Assembly: GCF_017163755.1 (NCBI RefSeq)
Contig: NZ_JAFIWC010000020.1
Coordinates: forward strand, 1-64,000
Length of the DNA: 64,000 nucleotides
Source: Xanthomonas sp.
GTDB lineage: Bacteria; Pseudomonadota; Gammaproteobacteria; Xanthomonadales; Xanthomonadaceae
Reading direction: 5' to 3'
Below the pieces are notes generated by a model that saw only the letters and a program-made list of their open reading frames with translations, did no database searches and was not told the DNA's origin. Within the stretch, counting starts at the first letter, position 1. Each line of letters opens with the position of its first letter. This document shows, in pieces, positions 9,576 to 19,762 of this stretch. A program made the position numbers and the translations under genes.

Positions 9576-9614
9576 GGAGGAGTCGATCCTTGGAGGGGGA
9601 GAGAGGGAAGGGCG

Positions 9615-11015
9615 TCAGTGCACCGGGCGCGCGGCCAGGTCGGCGGCGACCTCGGCCAGCAGCGGCCGGCGCAGGCGGCAGCGGTAGATCACCGCGGCCA
9701 GCAGCAGGTGGATGGCCGCGGGAATCAGCGTTTCCAGCAGGGTGATCGCCTGCAGCGAGGCGGCGGTCTGGTGTTCGGCGCCGGCGCGGTAGCCCACGCG
9801 CACGAACAGGTAGCTGATCACCACCGCGCTCGAGGCCCAGGCCAGCTTGATGCAGAACAGGTTGAAGGCGAAATTGATGCCGGAGGAACGCACCCGGTTC
9901 TTCCAGGCGCCGTAGTCGTCGGCGAAGGCCATGATCGAGAAGTGCAGCGGCAGCGCGAAGCCCAGCACCAGGCAGTTGGCGAAGATCAGCCCCAGCCACA
10001 GCGTCTGCTGCCCGGGACCGGTCGGCATCCACCACTGCAGCACGCCCAGCGCGGCCAGCGCCAGGTTGGTGTGCAGGTACAGCGCCAGCGGATCGAAGCG
10101 GCGGCACAGCGCGTTGACCACGATCGCGCCGAGCACCGTGGCCAGCGCCACCATCGCGAAGAACAGCGAGGCGTAGCCGGCGCTGCCGCCCAGCACGTAG
10201 GTGATGAAGTACAGGTAGCCGCCGCCGCGGATGTTGAACACGTTGATCAGCAGGAAGGACATCAGCAGCACCAGGCGCATCTGGTCGTTGCGCAGCAGCC
10301 CGCGCAGGTGCTGGCCGATGCTCGCCTCGCCCAGCAGGCTGACCGGCACGCGCTCGCGCACGGCGAAGAAGCAGCACAGGAACATCGCCACCGCCAGCCC
10401 GCTGAGCAGGCCCACGCCGAGCTGGTAGCCGCGCGCGGCGTCGCCGTCGCCGAGCACCCGCACCAGCCACGGCAGGCCGACCGAGACCAGGAAGCCGGCG
10501 ACGCCGCACAGCACGAAACGCCACGACTGCGCCGAGACCACTTCGCGGTGGTCGCCGGTCATGCTGTTGATCAGCGCGCAGTACGGCACGTTGATCGCGG
10601 TGTAGCACAGCGACAGCAGGAAATAGCTGGCGAAGGCGTAGGCCACCTTGGCCGCGTAGCCCAGTTGCGGGGTGCTGAAGGTCAGCACGCAGGCGATGCC
10701 GATCGGCAGCGCGATCCACAGCTGCCAGCCGCGGAAGCGGCCCCAGCGGCTGCGGGTGCGGTCGGCGAGCATGCCCATCAGCGGGTCGGACACCGCGTCG
10801 GCGACGCGCAGCACGGTGAACAGGGTGCCGACCAGCGCCGGAGTCAGGCCGAACACGTCGGTGTAGAAGAAGGTGAGGAAATTGGCGATCAGGCAGGTGA
10901 CGATGGTGCCGCCGGCATCGCCCAGGCCGTAGCCGAACTTCTCCACGCGCGAGAGCTTGTGCGTGGCCGCCGGGCTGGCGCCGGCTGCGGCGGCGGGAAC
11001 GGCGGTCGCATTCAA
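9615..11015 (-). CDS. GPH-family sugar:cation symporter (MFS)
   Basis: The 466-residue protein has about 12 transmembrane segments. Near its N-terminus it carries the signature of the glycoside-pentoside-hexuronide symporters ([17 protein letters not shown]) and [19 protein letters not shown] in the first cytoplasmic loop. It probably imports a pentose glycoside across the inner membrane for the GH127 enzyme downstream. I chose the TTG at 11015 because AAGGA lies 9 nt before it and no ATG or GTG fits the conserved N-terminus. The frame extends much further upstream but has antisense composition there. The start is the weakest part of this call. Confidence 0.88.
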   Translation of the reverse strand: MNATAVPAAAAGASPAATHKLSRVEKFGYGLGDAGGTIVTCLIANFLTFFYTDVFGLTPALVGTLFTVLRVADAVSDPLMGMLADRTRSRWGRFRGWQLWIALPIGIACVLTFSTPQLGYAAKVAYAFASYFLLSLCYTAINVPYCALINSMTGDHREVVSAQSWRFVLCGVAGFLVSVGLPWLVRVLGDGDAARGYQLGVGLLSGLAVAMFLCCFFAVRERVPVSLLGEASIGQHLRGLLRNDQMRLVLLMSFLLINVFNIRGGGYLYFITYVLGGSAGYASLFFAMVALATVLGAIVVNALCRRFDPLALYLHTNLALAALGVLQWWMPTGPGQQTLWLGLIFANCLVLGFALPLHFSIMAFADDYGAWKNRVRSSGINFAFNLFCIKLAWASSAVVISYLFVRVGYRAGAEHQTAASLQAITLLETLIPAAIHLLLAAVIYRCRLRRPLLAEVAADLAARPVH

Positions 11016-11075
11016 CGGTACGTTTCCTTGCGGGAGGCGCGGTTCGCGGCGCCAGGCCAACGTCGCACGCCGCCG

Positions 11076-11106
11076 GCGCCGGAACAAGAGCCGGCGCGGT
11101 ATAAAA
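11076..11106. promoter_or_regulatory. Inverted repeat and A/T-rich box in the transporter/araC divergent region
   Basis: GCGCCGG and CCGGCGC (11076-11082 and 11091-11097) flank an 8-nt spacer. GGTATAAAAA follows directly, the only A/T-rich patch in this 195-bp divergent region. The likely use is a promoter or operator for the symporter-GH127 pair, the AraC gene, or both. No full -35/-10 pair can be assigned with confidence. Confidence 0.35.
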
Positions 11107-11210
11107 ACGGTACGATTCCGACCTGCGCGGCCGCGGCGGCGCACGCGGCCATGCCGCGCCATCATTGCTGCAGTGCAGCGTGCCATTCGTGGCGGGGAGA
11201 CGCTTCCGAC

Positions 11211-12029
11211 ATGCTCGAACTCGCAGTCGCCTATCCGATCCGGGTCCAGAACGGCGGCCTGTTCATTTCCCGCGGGGTCGGCGCGCATCCGGCGCGGGTG
11301 ATCCAGTCCTACGAGCTGATCTTCGTCGAGCGCGGCACCTTGTCGATCCGCGAGCAGGACACCGACTTCCACATCGGCCCCGGCGAGACCCTGATCCTGT
11401 GGCCGGGACGCGAGCACGCCGGCCTGGGCCGCTTTCCCGACGAGCTGCGCTTCTACTGGGTGCATTTCGAACTGGAACCGGGCGTGGCCGCGGCGGACCA
11501 TGCGGTGGCGCTGTCGATGCCGCAGCGCACCGCGATCCGCGACCCGGAACGCTTCGTCGGCCTGTTCCGCTGGTTCCTCAGCGAACAGGAGGAGCGGCGC
11601 GCGCTGCCGATGCTCGAGCCGATCGTGCTGTCGATGCTGCAGTGCGTGGCCGGCGCCTGGCCGGACCCGCACGATTCCGATCGCGCCGGGGTGGCGCTGG
11701 CGTACCGCGCCAGGCAGCTGATCGGCACCCAGTTCCACACCGCGCTCAACGCGTCCACGCTGGCCGCGCAACTGCATTGCAATCCGGACTATCTGGGGCG
11801 CATCTACCGGCGCGCGTTCGGCACCACGCTGACCGAGGCGATCCACCGCCAGCGCATCGCCTTCGCCGAGAAGCTGCTGCTGGTGAACACCTGCACCGTC
11901 GATGAGGTCGCGCAGCGTGCCGGCTTCAGCGACGGCGGCTACTTCCGCCGCATCTTCCGCCAGCGCCTGGGCATGACCCCGACCGCGTACCGGCGGCTGT
12001 ACTGCAAGGAGCACATCAACTCGGGCTGA
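11211..12029 (+). CDS. AraC-family transcriptional regulator
   Basis: The product is 272 residues. An N-terminal cupin-like AraC sensor spans about residues 10-155 ([25 protein letters not shown]). A C-terminal double helix-turn-helix spans about 165-265 ([20 protein letters not shown] and [20 protein letters not shown]), ending in the typical [10 protein letters not shown]. It is divergent from the GPH symporter and GH127 gene, so it most likely activates that pair in response to an arabinose-containing sugar. The ATG at 11211 has GGGGAG about 10 nt upstream. The effector is not shown by the sequence. Confidence 0.92.
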   Translation: MLELAVAYPIRVQNGGLFISRGVGAHPARVIQSYELIFVERGTLSIREQDTDFHIGPGETLILWPGREHAGLGRFPDELRFYWVHFELEPGVAAADHAVALSMPQRTAIRDPERFVGLFRWFLSEQEERRALPMLEPIVLSMLQCVAGAWPDPHDSDRAGVALAYRARQLIGTQFHTALNASTLAAQLHCNPDYLGRIYRRAFGTTLTEAIHRQRIAFAEKLLLVNTCTVDEVAQRAGFSDGGYFRRIFRQRLGMTPTAYRRLYCKEHINSG

Positions 12030-12047
12030 GGCGCGGGCGCGGCCCGC

Positions 12048-12165
12048 TGGGCGACACCGGCTTCGACTACGACATCTACCTCAACCGCTCCGGCACCAGC
12101 GCCATCGGCAAGGCCACTACATCGAGGGCCTGTTCCTGTCCAGCGGCATCATCCGCAACAGCGCT
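12048..12165 (+). pseudogene. Frameshifted gene remnant
   Basis: From 12051 the frame reads [22 protein letters not shown] one-base shift at about 12114 then continues as HYIEGLFLSSGIIRNSAG. Both halves look like real protein rather than shadow sequence, and restoring one base (GGC for GC) joins them as GKGHYIEGLF. There is no start codon or binding site. I do not recognise the family. It lies just after the araC stop and before the phospholipase D gene, so it is probably what is left of a deleted gene. Confidence 0.4.
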
Positions 12166-12266
12166 GGGTTGCTCCACGGCCGCGCGCCGGCGCAGCACGG
12201 CGGCGGCCGCGCAGCCGCCTACACATCGCATTGCCTACACTGCGCCGACTTCCCGGGAAGCAGGCA

Positions 12267-13826
12267 ATGAAGAAGAAAACGCTGAAGTGGAGCGGCATCG
12301 CGCTGGCGGCATTCGTGCTGGCCTCGTTGGCGACGCTGTACGGCTACGGCCGCTTCGCCGACCGGGTGCGCGGCCCGGCCAGCCATGCGCTGCCGGCGGA
12401 CGCGCTGCGCACGCCGATCGACCGCGTGGTGGCGCCGCTGACCGCGGCCCACCCCGGGCGCAGCGGCATGGTGATCCTGCCCGACAACATCGACGCCTTC
12501 GCGGTGCGCGCGGTGGCGGCGCGCGCGGCCGGGCGCAGCCTGGACCTGCAGTACTACATCTGGCGCCCGGACTTCACCGGCAACCTGCTGCACAACGAGC
12601 TGCTGCGCGCCGCCGACCGCGGCGTGCGCGTGCGCCTGCTGCTGGACGACATGAACGTGCACGGCAGCAAGTCGGTGCTGGCCGCGCTGGACAGCCATCC
12701 GCTGATCGAAGTGCGGCTGTTCAATCCCACCCGCGCGCGCGAAGGCACGCTGATGCGCGGCGTGGAGATGGCGCTGCGGCTGGTCAGCGTCAACCGCCGC
12801 ATGCACAACAAGGCCTGGATCGCCGACGGGCGCATGGCCGTGGTCGGCGGGCGCAACATCGGCGACGAGTATTTCGATGCGGCGCGCGACACCAACTTCA
12901 TGGATACCGACGCGGCGGTGGTCGGGCCGGCGGTGGCGCAGGCCGCGCAGATCTTCGACGCCTACTGGAACAGCCGCACCGCGGTGCCGCTCGGCGCCCT
13001 GGTGCAGGCCGAGCCGGACGCGCTGGCCAGGCTGCGCGCCAGCCTCGACGCCGGCCTGCGCTCGGCGCGGGCGCACCCCTACGTGCAGCGCCTGCGGCAG
13101 GCGCCCAGCGTGCGCAACCTGGTCGAGGGCGAGCGGCCGATCCACTGGAGTGCCGATGCCCGGATCGTGTCCGACCCCCCGGAGAAGGCCGAAGGCGCGC
13201 CGCCGCGCGCGGACTGGATGACGCCGGTGCTGGTCGGCGAGATGGCGCACGCGCAGCGCGAGCTCAAGCTGATCTCGCCGTACTTCGTGCCGGGCGAGGA
13301 GGGCATGCGCTGGATCGGCCAGCTGCGCCGGCGCGGGGTGGCGGTCGGCGTGCTGACCAACTCGCTGGCCGCCAACGACGTGGTCGCGGTGCACGGCGGC
13401 TACGCCGGCTACCGGGCGCCGCTGCTGCGCCAGGGCGTGTCGCTGTTCGAGCTCAAGCCCGAGGGCGACCCGGGCGGCAGCCTGTTCGGCTCCAGCGGCG
13501 CGAGCCTGCACACCAAGGCCTTCGTGGTCGACGGGCGCGGCGGCTTCATCGGCTCGTTCAACCTCGACCCGCGTTCGATGAACCTCAACACCGAGATGGG
13601 CCTGCTGTTCCGCGACCGCGCCGCGGCGGCCGAGCTGGAGCGGCTGTACGCGGCCAAGGTGTCGGCGCCGGTGAGCTACCGGCTGGCGCTGCAGGACGGT
13701 GCGCTGCGCTGGCACGACGACGCGGCGCAGCCGCCGCGCAGCTGGGACCGCGAGCCGGAAGCGGGCATCGGGCGCCGCGCCGCGGCGCGGGTGATCGGCT
13801 GGTTGCCGCTGGAGTCGCAGCTGTAG
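12267..13826 (+). CDS. Phospholipase D-like / cardiolipin synthase-like protein
   Basis: The 519-residue protein has one N-terminal transmembrane segment (about residues 7-27) and two PLD phosphodiesterase motifs. These are His180-Lys182-Asp187 in MHNKAWIADGRMAVVGGRN and His415-Lys417-Asp422 in LHTKAFVVDGRGGFIGS. Each is followed by the family's conserved Asn/Ser positions, so the enzyme should be active. It resembles the periplasm-facing cardiolipin synthase-like phosphatidyltransferases. Hydrolysis of other phosphodiesters remains possible. The ATG at 12267 precedes the anchor (MKKKTLKW) and has an AGGC-type weak binding site. It is convergent with cheB, with a palindromic repeat between them. 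Confidence 0.88.
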   Translation: MKKKTLKWSGIALAAFVLASLATLYGYGRFADRVRGPASHALPADALRTPIDRVVAPLTAAHPGRSGMVILPDNIDAFAVRAVAARAAGRSLDLQYYIWRPDFTGNLLHNELLRAADRGVRVRLLLDDMNVHGSKSVLAALDSHPLIEVRLFNPTRAREGTLMRGVEMALRLVSVNRRMHNKAWIADGRMAVVGGRNIGDEYFDAARDTNFMDTDAAVVGPAVAQAAQIFDAYWNSRTAVPLGALVQAEPDALARLRASLDAGLRSARAHPYVQRLRQAPSVRNLVEGERPIHWSADARIVSDPPEKAEGAPPRADWMTPVLVGEMAHAQRELKLISPYFVPGEEGMRWIGQLRRRGVAVGVLTNSLAANDVVAVHGGYAGYRAPLLRQGVSLFELKPEGDPGGSLFGSSGASLHTKAFVVDGRGGFIGSFNLDPRSMNLNTEMGLLFRDRAAAAELERLYAAKVSAPVSYRLALQDGALRWHDDAAQPPRSWDREPEAGIGRRAAARVIGWLPLESQL

Positions 13827-13847
13827 GGGCTGCGGCGAGACGATCCA

Positions 13848-13915
13848 TGTGGGAGCGACTTCAGTCGCGACAGGCATTATCGGTAAAGCCCGTCGCGACT
13901 GAAGTCGCTCCCACA
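13848..13915. repeat. Palindromic intergenic repeat (REP-like), full copy
   Basis: Perfectly complementary 24-nt arms (TGTGGGAGCGACTTCAGTCG... at 13848-13871 and 13892-13915) enclose a 20-nt loop. It lies 21 nt after the phospholipase D stop and 28 nt from the cheB stop, a position where it could act as a two-way transcript end. Confidence 0.92.
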
Positions 13916-13943
13916 AGTCGCTGCATCCGGATCCGAAATCGCG

Positions 13944-15020
13944 CTAGCCGAGGTGCTGCACGATCTCGCGCGCCATCGCGCCCAGCGGCAGCACCTTCTC
14001 CGCGCCGCCGCGCTTGATCGCTTCCTTGGGCATGCCGAACACGATGCTGGTCTGCTCGTCCTGGGCCACGGTGCGCGCGCCGGCCTGGCGCATCTCCAGC
14101 AGGCCGGCCGCGCCGTCGTCGCCCATGCCGGTCATGATGATGCCCAGCGCGTTGCCGCCGGCCGCGCGCGCGGCGGAACGGAACAGCACGTCCACCGACG
14201 GGCGATGCCGGTTCACCGGCGGCCCGTCCACCACTTCGACGAAATACTGCGCGCCGCTGCGGCGCAGCAGCATGTGCTTGCCGCCCGGCGCGATCAGCGC
14301 GCGTCCCGGGACCACGCGGTCGTTGTTGGCCGCTTCCTTCACCGCGATGTGGCACAGGTTGTCCAGCCGCGCGGCGAAGGCGGCGGTGAACTTCTCCGGC
14401 ATGTGCTGGACCACGACGATGCCGGGGCAGACCCGCGGCAGCGCGGCCAGCACTTCCTCGAGCGCCTGGGTGCCGCCGGTGGAGGTGCCGATCGCCACCA
14501 CCCGCTCGGTGGTCTGCGCCAGCGGCCGCGCGCCCTGCGCCGGCAGGATCACGTCGGCGCTGTGCTTGGCCTCCGGCTCCATCGGCGGCGCGCTGGCGCG
14601 CGCGGCCAGGCGCTTGACGTTGGCGCGCGCGGCGGTCTTCACCGTGGCGATCAGTTCGTCGGCCGATTCGGTCAGGAACTGCTTCAGGCCCAGCTTGGGC
14701 TTGGTCACCACCGCCACCGCGCCGGCGGCCAGCGCGTCCATGGTCACCCGCGCGCCCTTCTCGGTGAGCGTGGAGCAGATCACCACCGGGGTCGGGCGCT
14801 CGCTCATGATCTTGCGCAGGAAGGTGATGCCGTCCATCTTCGGCATCTCCACGTCCAGCACGATCACGTCCGGCCATTGCTGGCGCATCTTGTCCATCGC
14901 CAGCAGCGGGTCGGCCGCCGAGGCGATCACCTCGATGCCCGGCGCGCCGTTGAGCACGGCGACCAGCACCTGGCGGACCACCGCCGAGTCGTCGACCACC
15001 ATGGCCTTGATCGTATTCAT
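13944..15020 (-). CDS. cheB: Chemotaxis methylesterase/glutamine deamidase CheB
   Basis: This 358-residue adaptation enzyme removes methyl groups from chemoreceptors. The receiver domain (1-125) has the acidic pair Asp10-Asp11, the phosphorylation site Asp56 in VIVLDVEMP and the conserved Lys in TKP. After a linker, the methylesterase domain (about 170-355) has the catalytic triad Ser180 (GTSTGG), His206 and Asp302 (TGMGDDG). It is the last gene of the chemotaxis operon, 28 nt after cheR. No cheD lies between them, so this CheB may have to supply receptor deamidation itself. The ATG at 15020 begins a standard receiver domain. Confidence 0.97.
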   Translation of the reverse strand: MNTIKAMVVDDSAVVRQVLVAVLNGAPGIEVIASAADPLLAMDKMRQQWPDVIVLDVEMPKMDGITFLRKIMSERPTPVVICSTLTEKGARVTMDALAAGAVAVVTKPKLGLKQFLTESADELIATVKTAARANVKRLAARASAPPMEPEAKHSADVILPAQGARPLAQTTERVVAIGTSTGGTQALEEVLAALPRVCPGIVVVQHMPEKFTAAFAARLDNLCHIAVKEAANNDRVVPGRALIAPGGKHMLLRRSGAQYFVEVVDGPPVNRHRPSVDVLFRSAARAAGGNALGIIMTGMGDDGAAGLLEMRQAGARTVAQDEQTSIVFGMPKEAIKRGGAEKVLPLGAMAREIVQHLG

Positions 15021-15048
15021 GAGGTTTTCCCAGTGAGTGCCGGCGCGG

Positions 15049-15852
15049 TCACGGCTTGCGGAACACCGACGGCGCCACCTGCACCACGTCGCTGCTGACG
15101 TCGTTCAGGCTTTCGGAGTGGCCGATGCAGAAGATGCCGCCGCTCTTGAGCGTGGACAGCACCCGCGCGACCACCTCGCGCTTGGTCTGGCCGTTGAAGT
15201 AGATCATCACGTTGCGCAGGAAGATCACGTCGAACTGGCCCAGGTTGGGCAGCTTGGTGTTGAGGTTGGCATGCAGGAAGCGCACCTGCTCGCGGATCTT
15301 GCGGTCGATCAGCAGGCTGCCTTCGTACTCGCCGCGCCCCTTCAGGCAATAGCGCTTGAGCAGCGCCGGCGGCACGTGCTCGATGCGCTGCAACGGGTAA
15401 TGGCCGGTGCGCGCCTTGGCCAGCACGCGGGTGCTGATGTCGGTGCCCACCACCTCGTAGTTGCGCCCGTTCATCGCATCGTCCAGCACCATCGCCATGC
15501 TGTAGGCCTCCTCGCCGCTGGAGCTGGCCGCGCTCCAGCAGCGGAACGGCGCGCTGCCCTTGTGTTCGCTGGCCAGCTTGCGCAGCAGGTCGAAATGCTT
15601 GGGTTCGCGGAAGAAATAGGTCTCGTTGGTGGTCAGCAGGTCAATCGCGGTCTGCACCTCGGCGCTGCCTTCGCGGCTTTCCAGCAGCTTCATGTACTGG
15701 GTGTAGGTCTGCAGCGAGTGCGCCTTCAGGCGCTTGCCCAGGCGGCCGCACAGCATCGCCTTCTTCGCCGGCGAGATGGTGATGCCGGCGGCGTCGAAGA
15801 TGAAGCGCTGGAAGCGCCCGAATTCCTGTTCGGTGATGATGTCGGTGGTCAT
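15049..15852 (-). CDS. cheR: Chemotaxis receptor methyltransferase CheR
   Basis: This 267-residue S-adenosylmethionine-dependent enzyme methylates glutamates on chemoreceptors. The N-terminal helical domain (1-80) ends in the conserved [14 protein letters not shown]. The catalytic domain has [13 protein letters not shown] for cofactor binding and [11 protein letters not shown] near 215-225. The length and motifs are those of classical CheR. Both chemoreceptors of this operon end in pentapeptides of the type that tether CheR. The gene lies 13 nt after the REC-EAL gene and 28 nt before cheB, so all three are probably co-transcribed. Confidence 0.96.
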   Translation of the reverse strand: MTTDIITEQEFGRFQRFIFDAAGITISPAKKAMLCGRLGKRLKAHSLQTYTQYMKLLESREGSAEVQTAIDLLTTNETYFFREPKHFDLLRKLASEHKGSAPFRCWSAASSSGEEAYSMAMVLDDAMNGRNYEVVGTDISTRVLAKARTGHYPLQRIEHVPPALLKRYCLKGRGEYEGSLLIDRKIREQVRFLHANLNTKLPNLGQFDVIFLRNVMIYFNGQTKREVVARVLSTLKSGGIFCIGHSESLNDVSSDVVQVAPSVFRKP

Positions 15853-15865
15853 GATCGGTGGCGGC

Positions 15866-17125
15866 TCAATGGAAGGGCGGTGACGGTGGCGCCGGGCACA
15901 GCGCGGCGAGGTGGGATTGGCGGTCGCGCATCCAGCCGGGCAGGGCGCCGCCGGACATCGGCCGCGCCATCAGATAGCCCTGGCCCAGGTCGCAGCCGAG
16001 CTGTTGCAGCAGCGCCCAGTCCTCGGCCGTCTCGATGCCTTCGGCGACGGTGCTCAGGCCGAGGCGGCGCGCCAGGTCCAGCGCCGATTCCAGCACCGTG
16101 CGCAGGTGCCGGCTGCGGTGGGCGTCGTGCACGAAGATGCGGTCCACCTTCAGTTCGGTGAAGGGGATCCGGGTCAGCTGCTGCAGCGACGAGAAACCGG
16201 TGCCGTAGTCGTCGATCGACAGCCCGAAGCCGAGCAGGCGCAGCCGCGCCAGCATGCCCAGCGAACTGGATTCGACCAGCGAGCTCTCGGTGATCTCCAG
16301 CACCACTTCGGCCGGCGCCACGCCGTGCCGCGCCAGCAGTTCGCGCAACGCGTCGAGCAGGTCCGGCGCGCGCAGCAGGCACGGCGACAGGTTGATCGCC
16401 ATCGTCAGCGGCAGGCCGGACTGCCGCCATGCCGCCAGCCGCGCCAGCGCCTGGTCGGCGACGCTCAGGGTCAGTTGCTGGATCAGGCCCTCGCGCTCGG
16501 CCAGGGCGACGAAGCGGTCCGGCGCGATCGGCCCGCACTGCGGGTGCCGCCAGCGCGCCAGCGCTTCCACGCCGCGCACCTGGCCGCTGCGCATGTCCAC
16601 CTTGGGCTGGTAGGCGACCTCGATGTCGCCGCGCTGCAGCGCCTCGCGCAGCATCGCCGCATCGGTGGGCGCGCCCTGCGCGGCCGCGTCGTCGCGGCGC
16701 GGCACCGCGACCGGGCTGGGGTGCGTCTGCAGCGCCGCGACCAGCTCGTGCGCGCGCAGCGGCTTCTCCAGTCCGGCGAGCACCTGCAGGCCGGCCGCGC
16801 GGCCGAGCTGCAGCACCGATTCGATCAGCGCCGCGCCGCGCTGCGAGGCGACCACGATCGGCGCGCGCACGCCGCGGCGGGCCAGCGCGTCGAGCAGCTG
16901 CACGCCGTCCAGCCCCGGCATCTCCAGGTCCACGACCAACAGGCCGGGCGCCGGTTCCCGGGCCAGCCGCGCCAGCGCCGCGTAGCCGTCCTCCACGCCT
17001 TCGACGCTGTCGGCGCCGAGCCGCTGGCACAGCGCGATGGCGTATTCGCGCTGTACCTGGCTGTCGTCCACGACCAGGACCGGGCCGAGCTGGCTGAGCA
17101 CAGTTTGTTCGGGCGAGGACGACAT
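15866..17125 (-). CDS. Response regulator with EAL domain (c-di-GMP phosphodiesterase)
   Basis: The 419-residue protein joins a receiver domain (about 14-130, phosphoacceptor Asp66 in LLVVDLEMPGLDG) to an EAL domain (about 155-405). The EAL signature is intact at Glu187-Ala188-Leu189. Further metal and catalytic motifs are present: AINLSP, LEITESS, DDYGTGFSSL, KVDR, AEGIET and QGYLMARPM. Active hydrolysis of cyclic di-GMP is therefore likely. Its place between cheW and cheR suggests that CheA phosphorylates it, linking chemotaxis to the motile/sessile switch. The ATG at 17125 gives a normal receiver start. An upstream frame extension would overlap cheW. Confidence 0.92.
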   Translation of the reverse strand: MSSSPEQTVLSQLGPVLVVDDSQVQREYAIALCQRLGADSVEGVEDGYAALARLAREPAPGLLVVDLEMPGLDGVQLLDALARRGVRAPIVVASQRGAALIESVLQLGRAAGLQVLAGLEKPLRAHELVAALQTHPSPVAVPRRDDAAAQGAPTDAAMLREALQRGDIEVAYQPKVDMRSGQVRGVEALARWRHPQCGPIAPDRFVALAEREGLIQQLTLSVADQALARLAAWRQSGLPLTMAINLSPCLLRAPDLLDALRELLARHGVAPAEVVLEITESSLVESSSLGMLARLRLLGFGLSIDDYGTGFSSLQQLTRIPFTELKVDRIFVHDAHRSRHLRTVLESALDLARRLGLSTVAEGIETAEDWALLQQLGCDLGQGYLMARPMSGGALPGWMRDRQSHLAALCPAPPSPPFH

Positions 17126-17186
17126 GCGGATCCGATCGGCTGGGGAAAGAACGGCGCGGGACGGGGCGCGGCGCCAGGAGTGACGG

Positions 17187-17717
17187 CTACGCGGCGACGC
17201 TTTCCTCGGCGGGCGCGTCGGCCCCGCCCATCGTGACGAACTCCTGCGTGGACAGCACCGCATCGGCGTCGAGCAGGATCACGAAGCGTTCGCCGACCTT
17301 GCCCATGCCGTGGATGAAGTCGCGGCGGATGCCGGCGCCGAACGCCGGCGGCGCGGCGATGTCGGTGGCGGCGATCTCCAGCACTTCGCTCACCGCGTCC
17401 ACCAGCAGCCCGAGCACCTGGCGCTCGCTGCCGTTGGCGACCTCGACGATGACGATGCAGCTGCGCTTGGTGATCTCGCTGGCGGGGCGGCCGAAGCGCT
17501 GCTGCAGGTCCACCACCGGCACCACCGCGCCACGCAGGTTGATCACCCCGCGCAGCGCCGGCGGCATCATCGGCACGTCGGTCGGCGCGCGGTATTCGAT
17601 GATCTCCTTGATGCCCAGGATGCCGACCCCGAACATCTCCTTGCCGAGCAGGAAGGTCAGGAACTGGTCCGGGGCCAGATCGGCGCCGGCGCTTGCGGAT
17701 GTCTCGAGCGGATTCAT
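17187..17717 (-). CDS. cheW: Chemotaxis coupling protein CheW
   Basis: This 176-residue scaffold protein links chemoreceptors to CheA. The CheW fold begins at about residue 18 (FLTFLLGKEMFGVGILGIKEII). The receptor/CheA binding segment RGVINLRGAVVPVVDL at about 56-71 is well conserved, as is the later SEVLEI region. Short alanine/glutamate-rich tails extend both ends. The gene lies 9 nt after the first downstream receptor gene and 61 nt before the REC-EAL gene, in one operon. Confidence 0.96.
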   Translation of the reverse strand: MNPLETSASAGADLAPDQFLTFLLGKEMFGVGILGIKEIIEYRAPTDVPMMPPALRGVINLRGAVVPVVDLQQRFGRPASEITKRSCIVIVEVANGSERQVLGLLVDAVSEVLEIAATDIAAPPAFGAGIRRDFIHGMGKVGERFVILLDADAVLSTQEFVTMGGADAPAEESVAA

Positions 17718-17726
17718 GGCCGGTCC

Positions 17727-19658
17727 TCAGAATGCATCGAAGTGGGCTTCGTCCGGCGCCTCGCCGGCGACGGCGAGGTGGCGGTCGCCGGCGAACTGGG
17801 TGAACGTGTGCCGCGCCGGCGCGCGTGCCGCCTGCGGCTTGCGCTGGACCGGCTTGCGGCGCGGCGGCGCGGACGCGGCGGACAGCTTGAAGAACGCCAT
17901 CAGCTGCTGCAGCTGCTCGGCCTGGCCGCTCATCTCCTCGGCGGTGGCGGCCAGTTCCTCGGAGTTGGAGGCGGCCTGCTGGGTGGTCTGGTTGAGCTGG
18001 CTGACCGCGGTGTTGATCTGGCTCACGCCCGCGGCCTGCTCCTCGGAGGCGGCGGTGATCTCCTGCACCAGGTCGGAGGTGCGCTTGATCGACGGCACCA
18101 TCTCGTCGAGCAGCTTGCCGGCGCTTTCGGCCAGTTCCACGCTGGAGCTGGCCACCGCGCCGATCTCCTGCGCGGCGATCTGGCTGCGCTCGGCCAGCTT
18201 GCGCACCTCGGCGGCGACCACGGCGAAGCCCTTGCCATGCTCGCCGGCGCGCGCGGCCTCGATCGCCGCATTCAAGGCGAGCAGGTTGGTCTGGTAGGCG
18301 ATGTCGTCGATGATGCCGATCTTCTGCGCGATCTGCTTCATCGCCGTCACCGTCGCGCGCACCGATTCGCCGCCGTCCATCGCCTGGCTGGAGGCCTTGC
18401 TGGCCATGCCGTCGGTGACCTTGGCGTTGTCGGTGTTCTGCGCGATCGATGCGGTCATCTGCTCGATCGACGCGCTGGTCTCCTCGACGCCGGCGGCCTG
18501 CTCGCTGGCGGCCTGGCTCAGCGACTGCGCGGTGGCGCTGACCTCTTCGGAGGCGCTGGCCAGCGCCTCGGCGCTGCCGTTCACTTCGCCCACCACCTGC
18601 GACAGGCGTTCGATGGTGTTGTTCACGTAGCTCTTCATCTCGGCGTAGGCGCCGGCGTAGTCCTTGCCGATGGTCTGGGTCAGGTCGCCGTCGGACATCG
18701 CGCCCATCACCCGCACCACGTCCTGGATGCTGCCGCCGGTGGTGGCGACCAGGTCGTTCAGGCCCTGACCCATGTCGCGCTGGAACCCGGCCAGCCCGTC
18801 CAGCGCCACGCGCTCGGAGAAGTCGCCCTGGTTGGCGGCGTGGACCACGCGGCGCTGGCCGTCGATCACCAGCTTCAGCCGCTCGACCATGCTGCGCATC
18901 GCGTACAGCGCGCTGCTGTCGTCGTTGGCGCGGGTGGCCACGCTCATCGACAGGTCGCCGCGCGCCACCTGGTTGGCGATCTGCGCCACGTACGCCGGCT
19001 CGCCGCCGAGCAGGCGCATCAGCCCGCGCACGATGAATACCGACACGCCGATGCCGATCAGCACGCACAGCGCGATCACCGCGACGATCCAGTTGCGCGC
19101 GCTGGCGTACAGCGCATCGCCGGCCGCGCTGGCGGCGTCGCCGCCCTTGATGTTCATGTCCACCAGCCGCAGCAGGGTGGCCGAGGAATCGTCGAACAGC
19201 GCCTGCTGTTCGCCGCTCAGCAGCGCCTGCGCCTCGGCGGTCTTCAGTTCGCGCGACAGGCCGAGCATGCGGTCGTGCAGCGCCAGGTACTGCTCGAACT
19301 TGCGCACGAAGTCGTCGTACATCGCCTTTTCCTCGGGCGAGGAAATCAGCTTGACGTAGTTGTCGCGGTTGTCCTTGTAGCTGGCCAGCACCTGGTCCAT
19401 CGCCCGTTCCAGCTTCTGCATCTGTTCGGGTTGCGCGCTCATCACGTGCTGCAGCTCGAGCACGCGCAGGTCGGAGGTGTTGGTGTTCATCTGTTCGACG
19501 TAGCGCAGGCTGGGCATCCAGTTGCCGGCGATGTCGGTCGAGGCCTGGTTCACCTCGGCCATCTTCTTGGTTGCGAACAGGCCCATGCCGAGCATCAGCG
19601 CCAGGACGGCGGCGAAGCCGAGACCGATGCGGGTGCCGATTTTGAGGTTGTCGAACAT
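17727..19658 (-). CDS. Methyl-accepting chemotaxis protein with periplasmic four-helix-type sensor
   Basis: The 643-residue receptor has one transmembrane helix at about 9-29 and a periplasmic domain of about 155 residues that looks like a four-helix-bundle ligand domain. A second helix follows at about 187-210, then a HAMP and an additional HAMP-like stretch to about 345. The signalling hairpin is conserved, with its tip in [20 protein letters not shown]. The protein ends in HFDAF, which fits the CheR/CheB-tethering pentapeptide pattern (aromatic at positions 2 and 5). The ATG at 19658 begins [15 protein letters not shown], as in related receptors. A 1335-residue frame covering both receptor genes has no meaning. 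Its signalling half is nearly identical to that of the upstream receptor, which suggests duplication. Confidence 0.94.
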   Translation of the reverse strand: MFDNLKIGTRIGLGFAAVLALMLGMGLFATKKMAEVNQASTDIAGNWMPSLRYVEQMNTNTSDLRVLELQHVMSAQPEQMQKLERAMDQVLASYKDNRDNYVKLISSPEEKAMYDDFVRKFEQYLALHDRMLGLSRELKTAEAQALLSGEQQALFDDSSATLLRLVDMNIKGGDAASAAGDALYASARNWIVAVIALCVLIGIGVSVFIVRGLMRLLGGEPAYVAQIANQVARGDLSMSVATRANDDSSALYAMRSMVERLKLVIDGQRRVVHAANQGDFSERVALDGLAGFQRDMGQGLNDLVATTGGSIQDVVRVMGAMSDGDLTQTIGKDYAGAYAEMKSYVNNTIERLSQVVGEVNGSAEALASASEEVSATAQSLSQAASEQAAGVEETSASIEQMTASIAQNTDNAKVTDGMASKASSQAMDGGESVRATVTAMKQIAQKIGIIDDIAYQTNLLALNAAIEAARAGEHGKGFAVVAAEVRKLAERSQIAAQEIGAVASSSVELAESAGKLLDEMVPSIKRTSDLVQEITAASEEQAAGVSQINTAVSQLNQTTQQAASNSEELAATAEEMSGQAEQLQQLMAFFKLSAASAPPRRKPVQRKPQAARAPARHTFTQFAGDRHLAVAGEAPDEAHFDAF

Positions 19659-19762
19659 GCGGGAATCTCTGGGTTGTAGGACGTGGTCGCGTGCCGTATC
19701 GCCGATGGGCCGGGCCGCGGTGGAGGGTGGAGCGCGGGCCCGCTGCGATGCGGGCCGCGGAT

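Noticed and set aside
7428-12029. A 1533-residue plus-strand open frame covering the GH127 and transporter genes
   Set aside because: Only its last 272 codons, from the ATG at 11211, are a real gene (AraC). The rest is the antisense shadow of two well-supported minus-strand genes, with Arg/His/Gln-rich composition.
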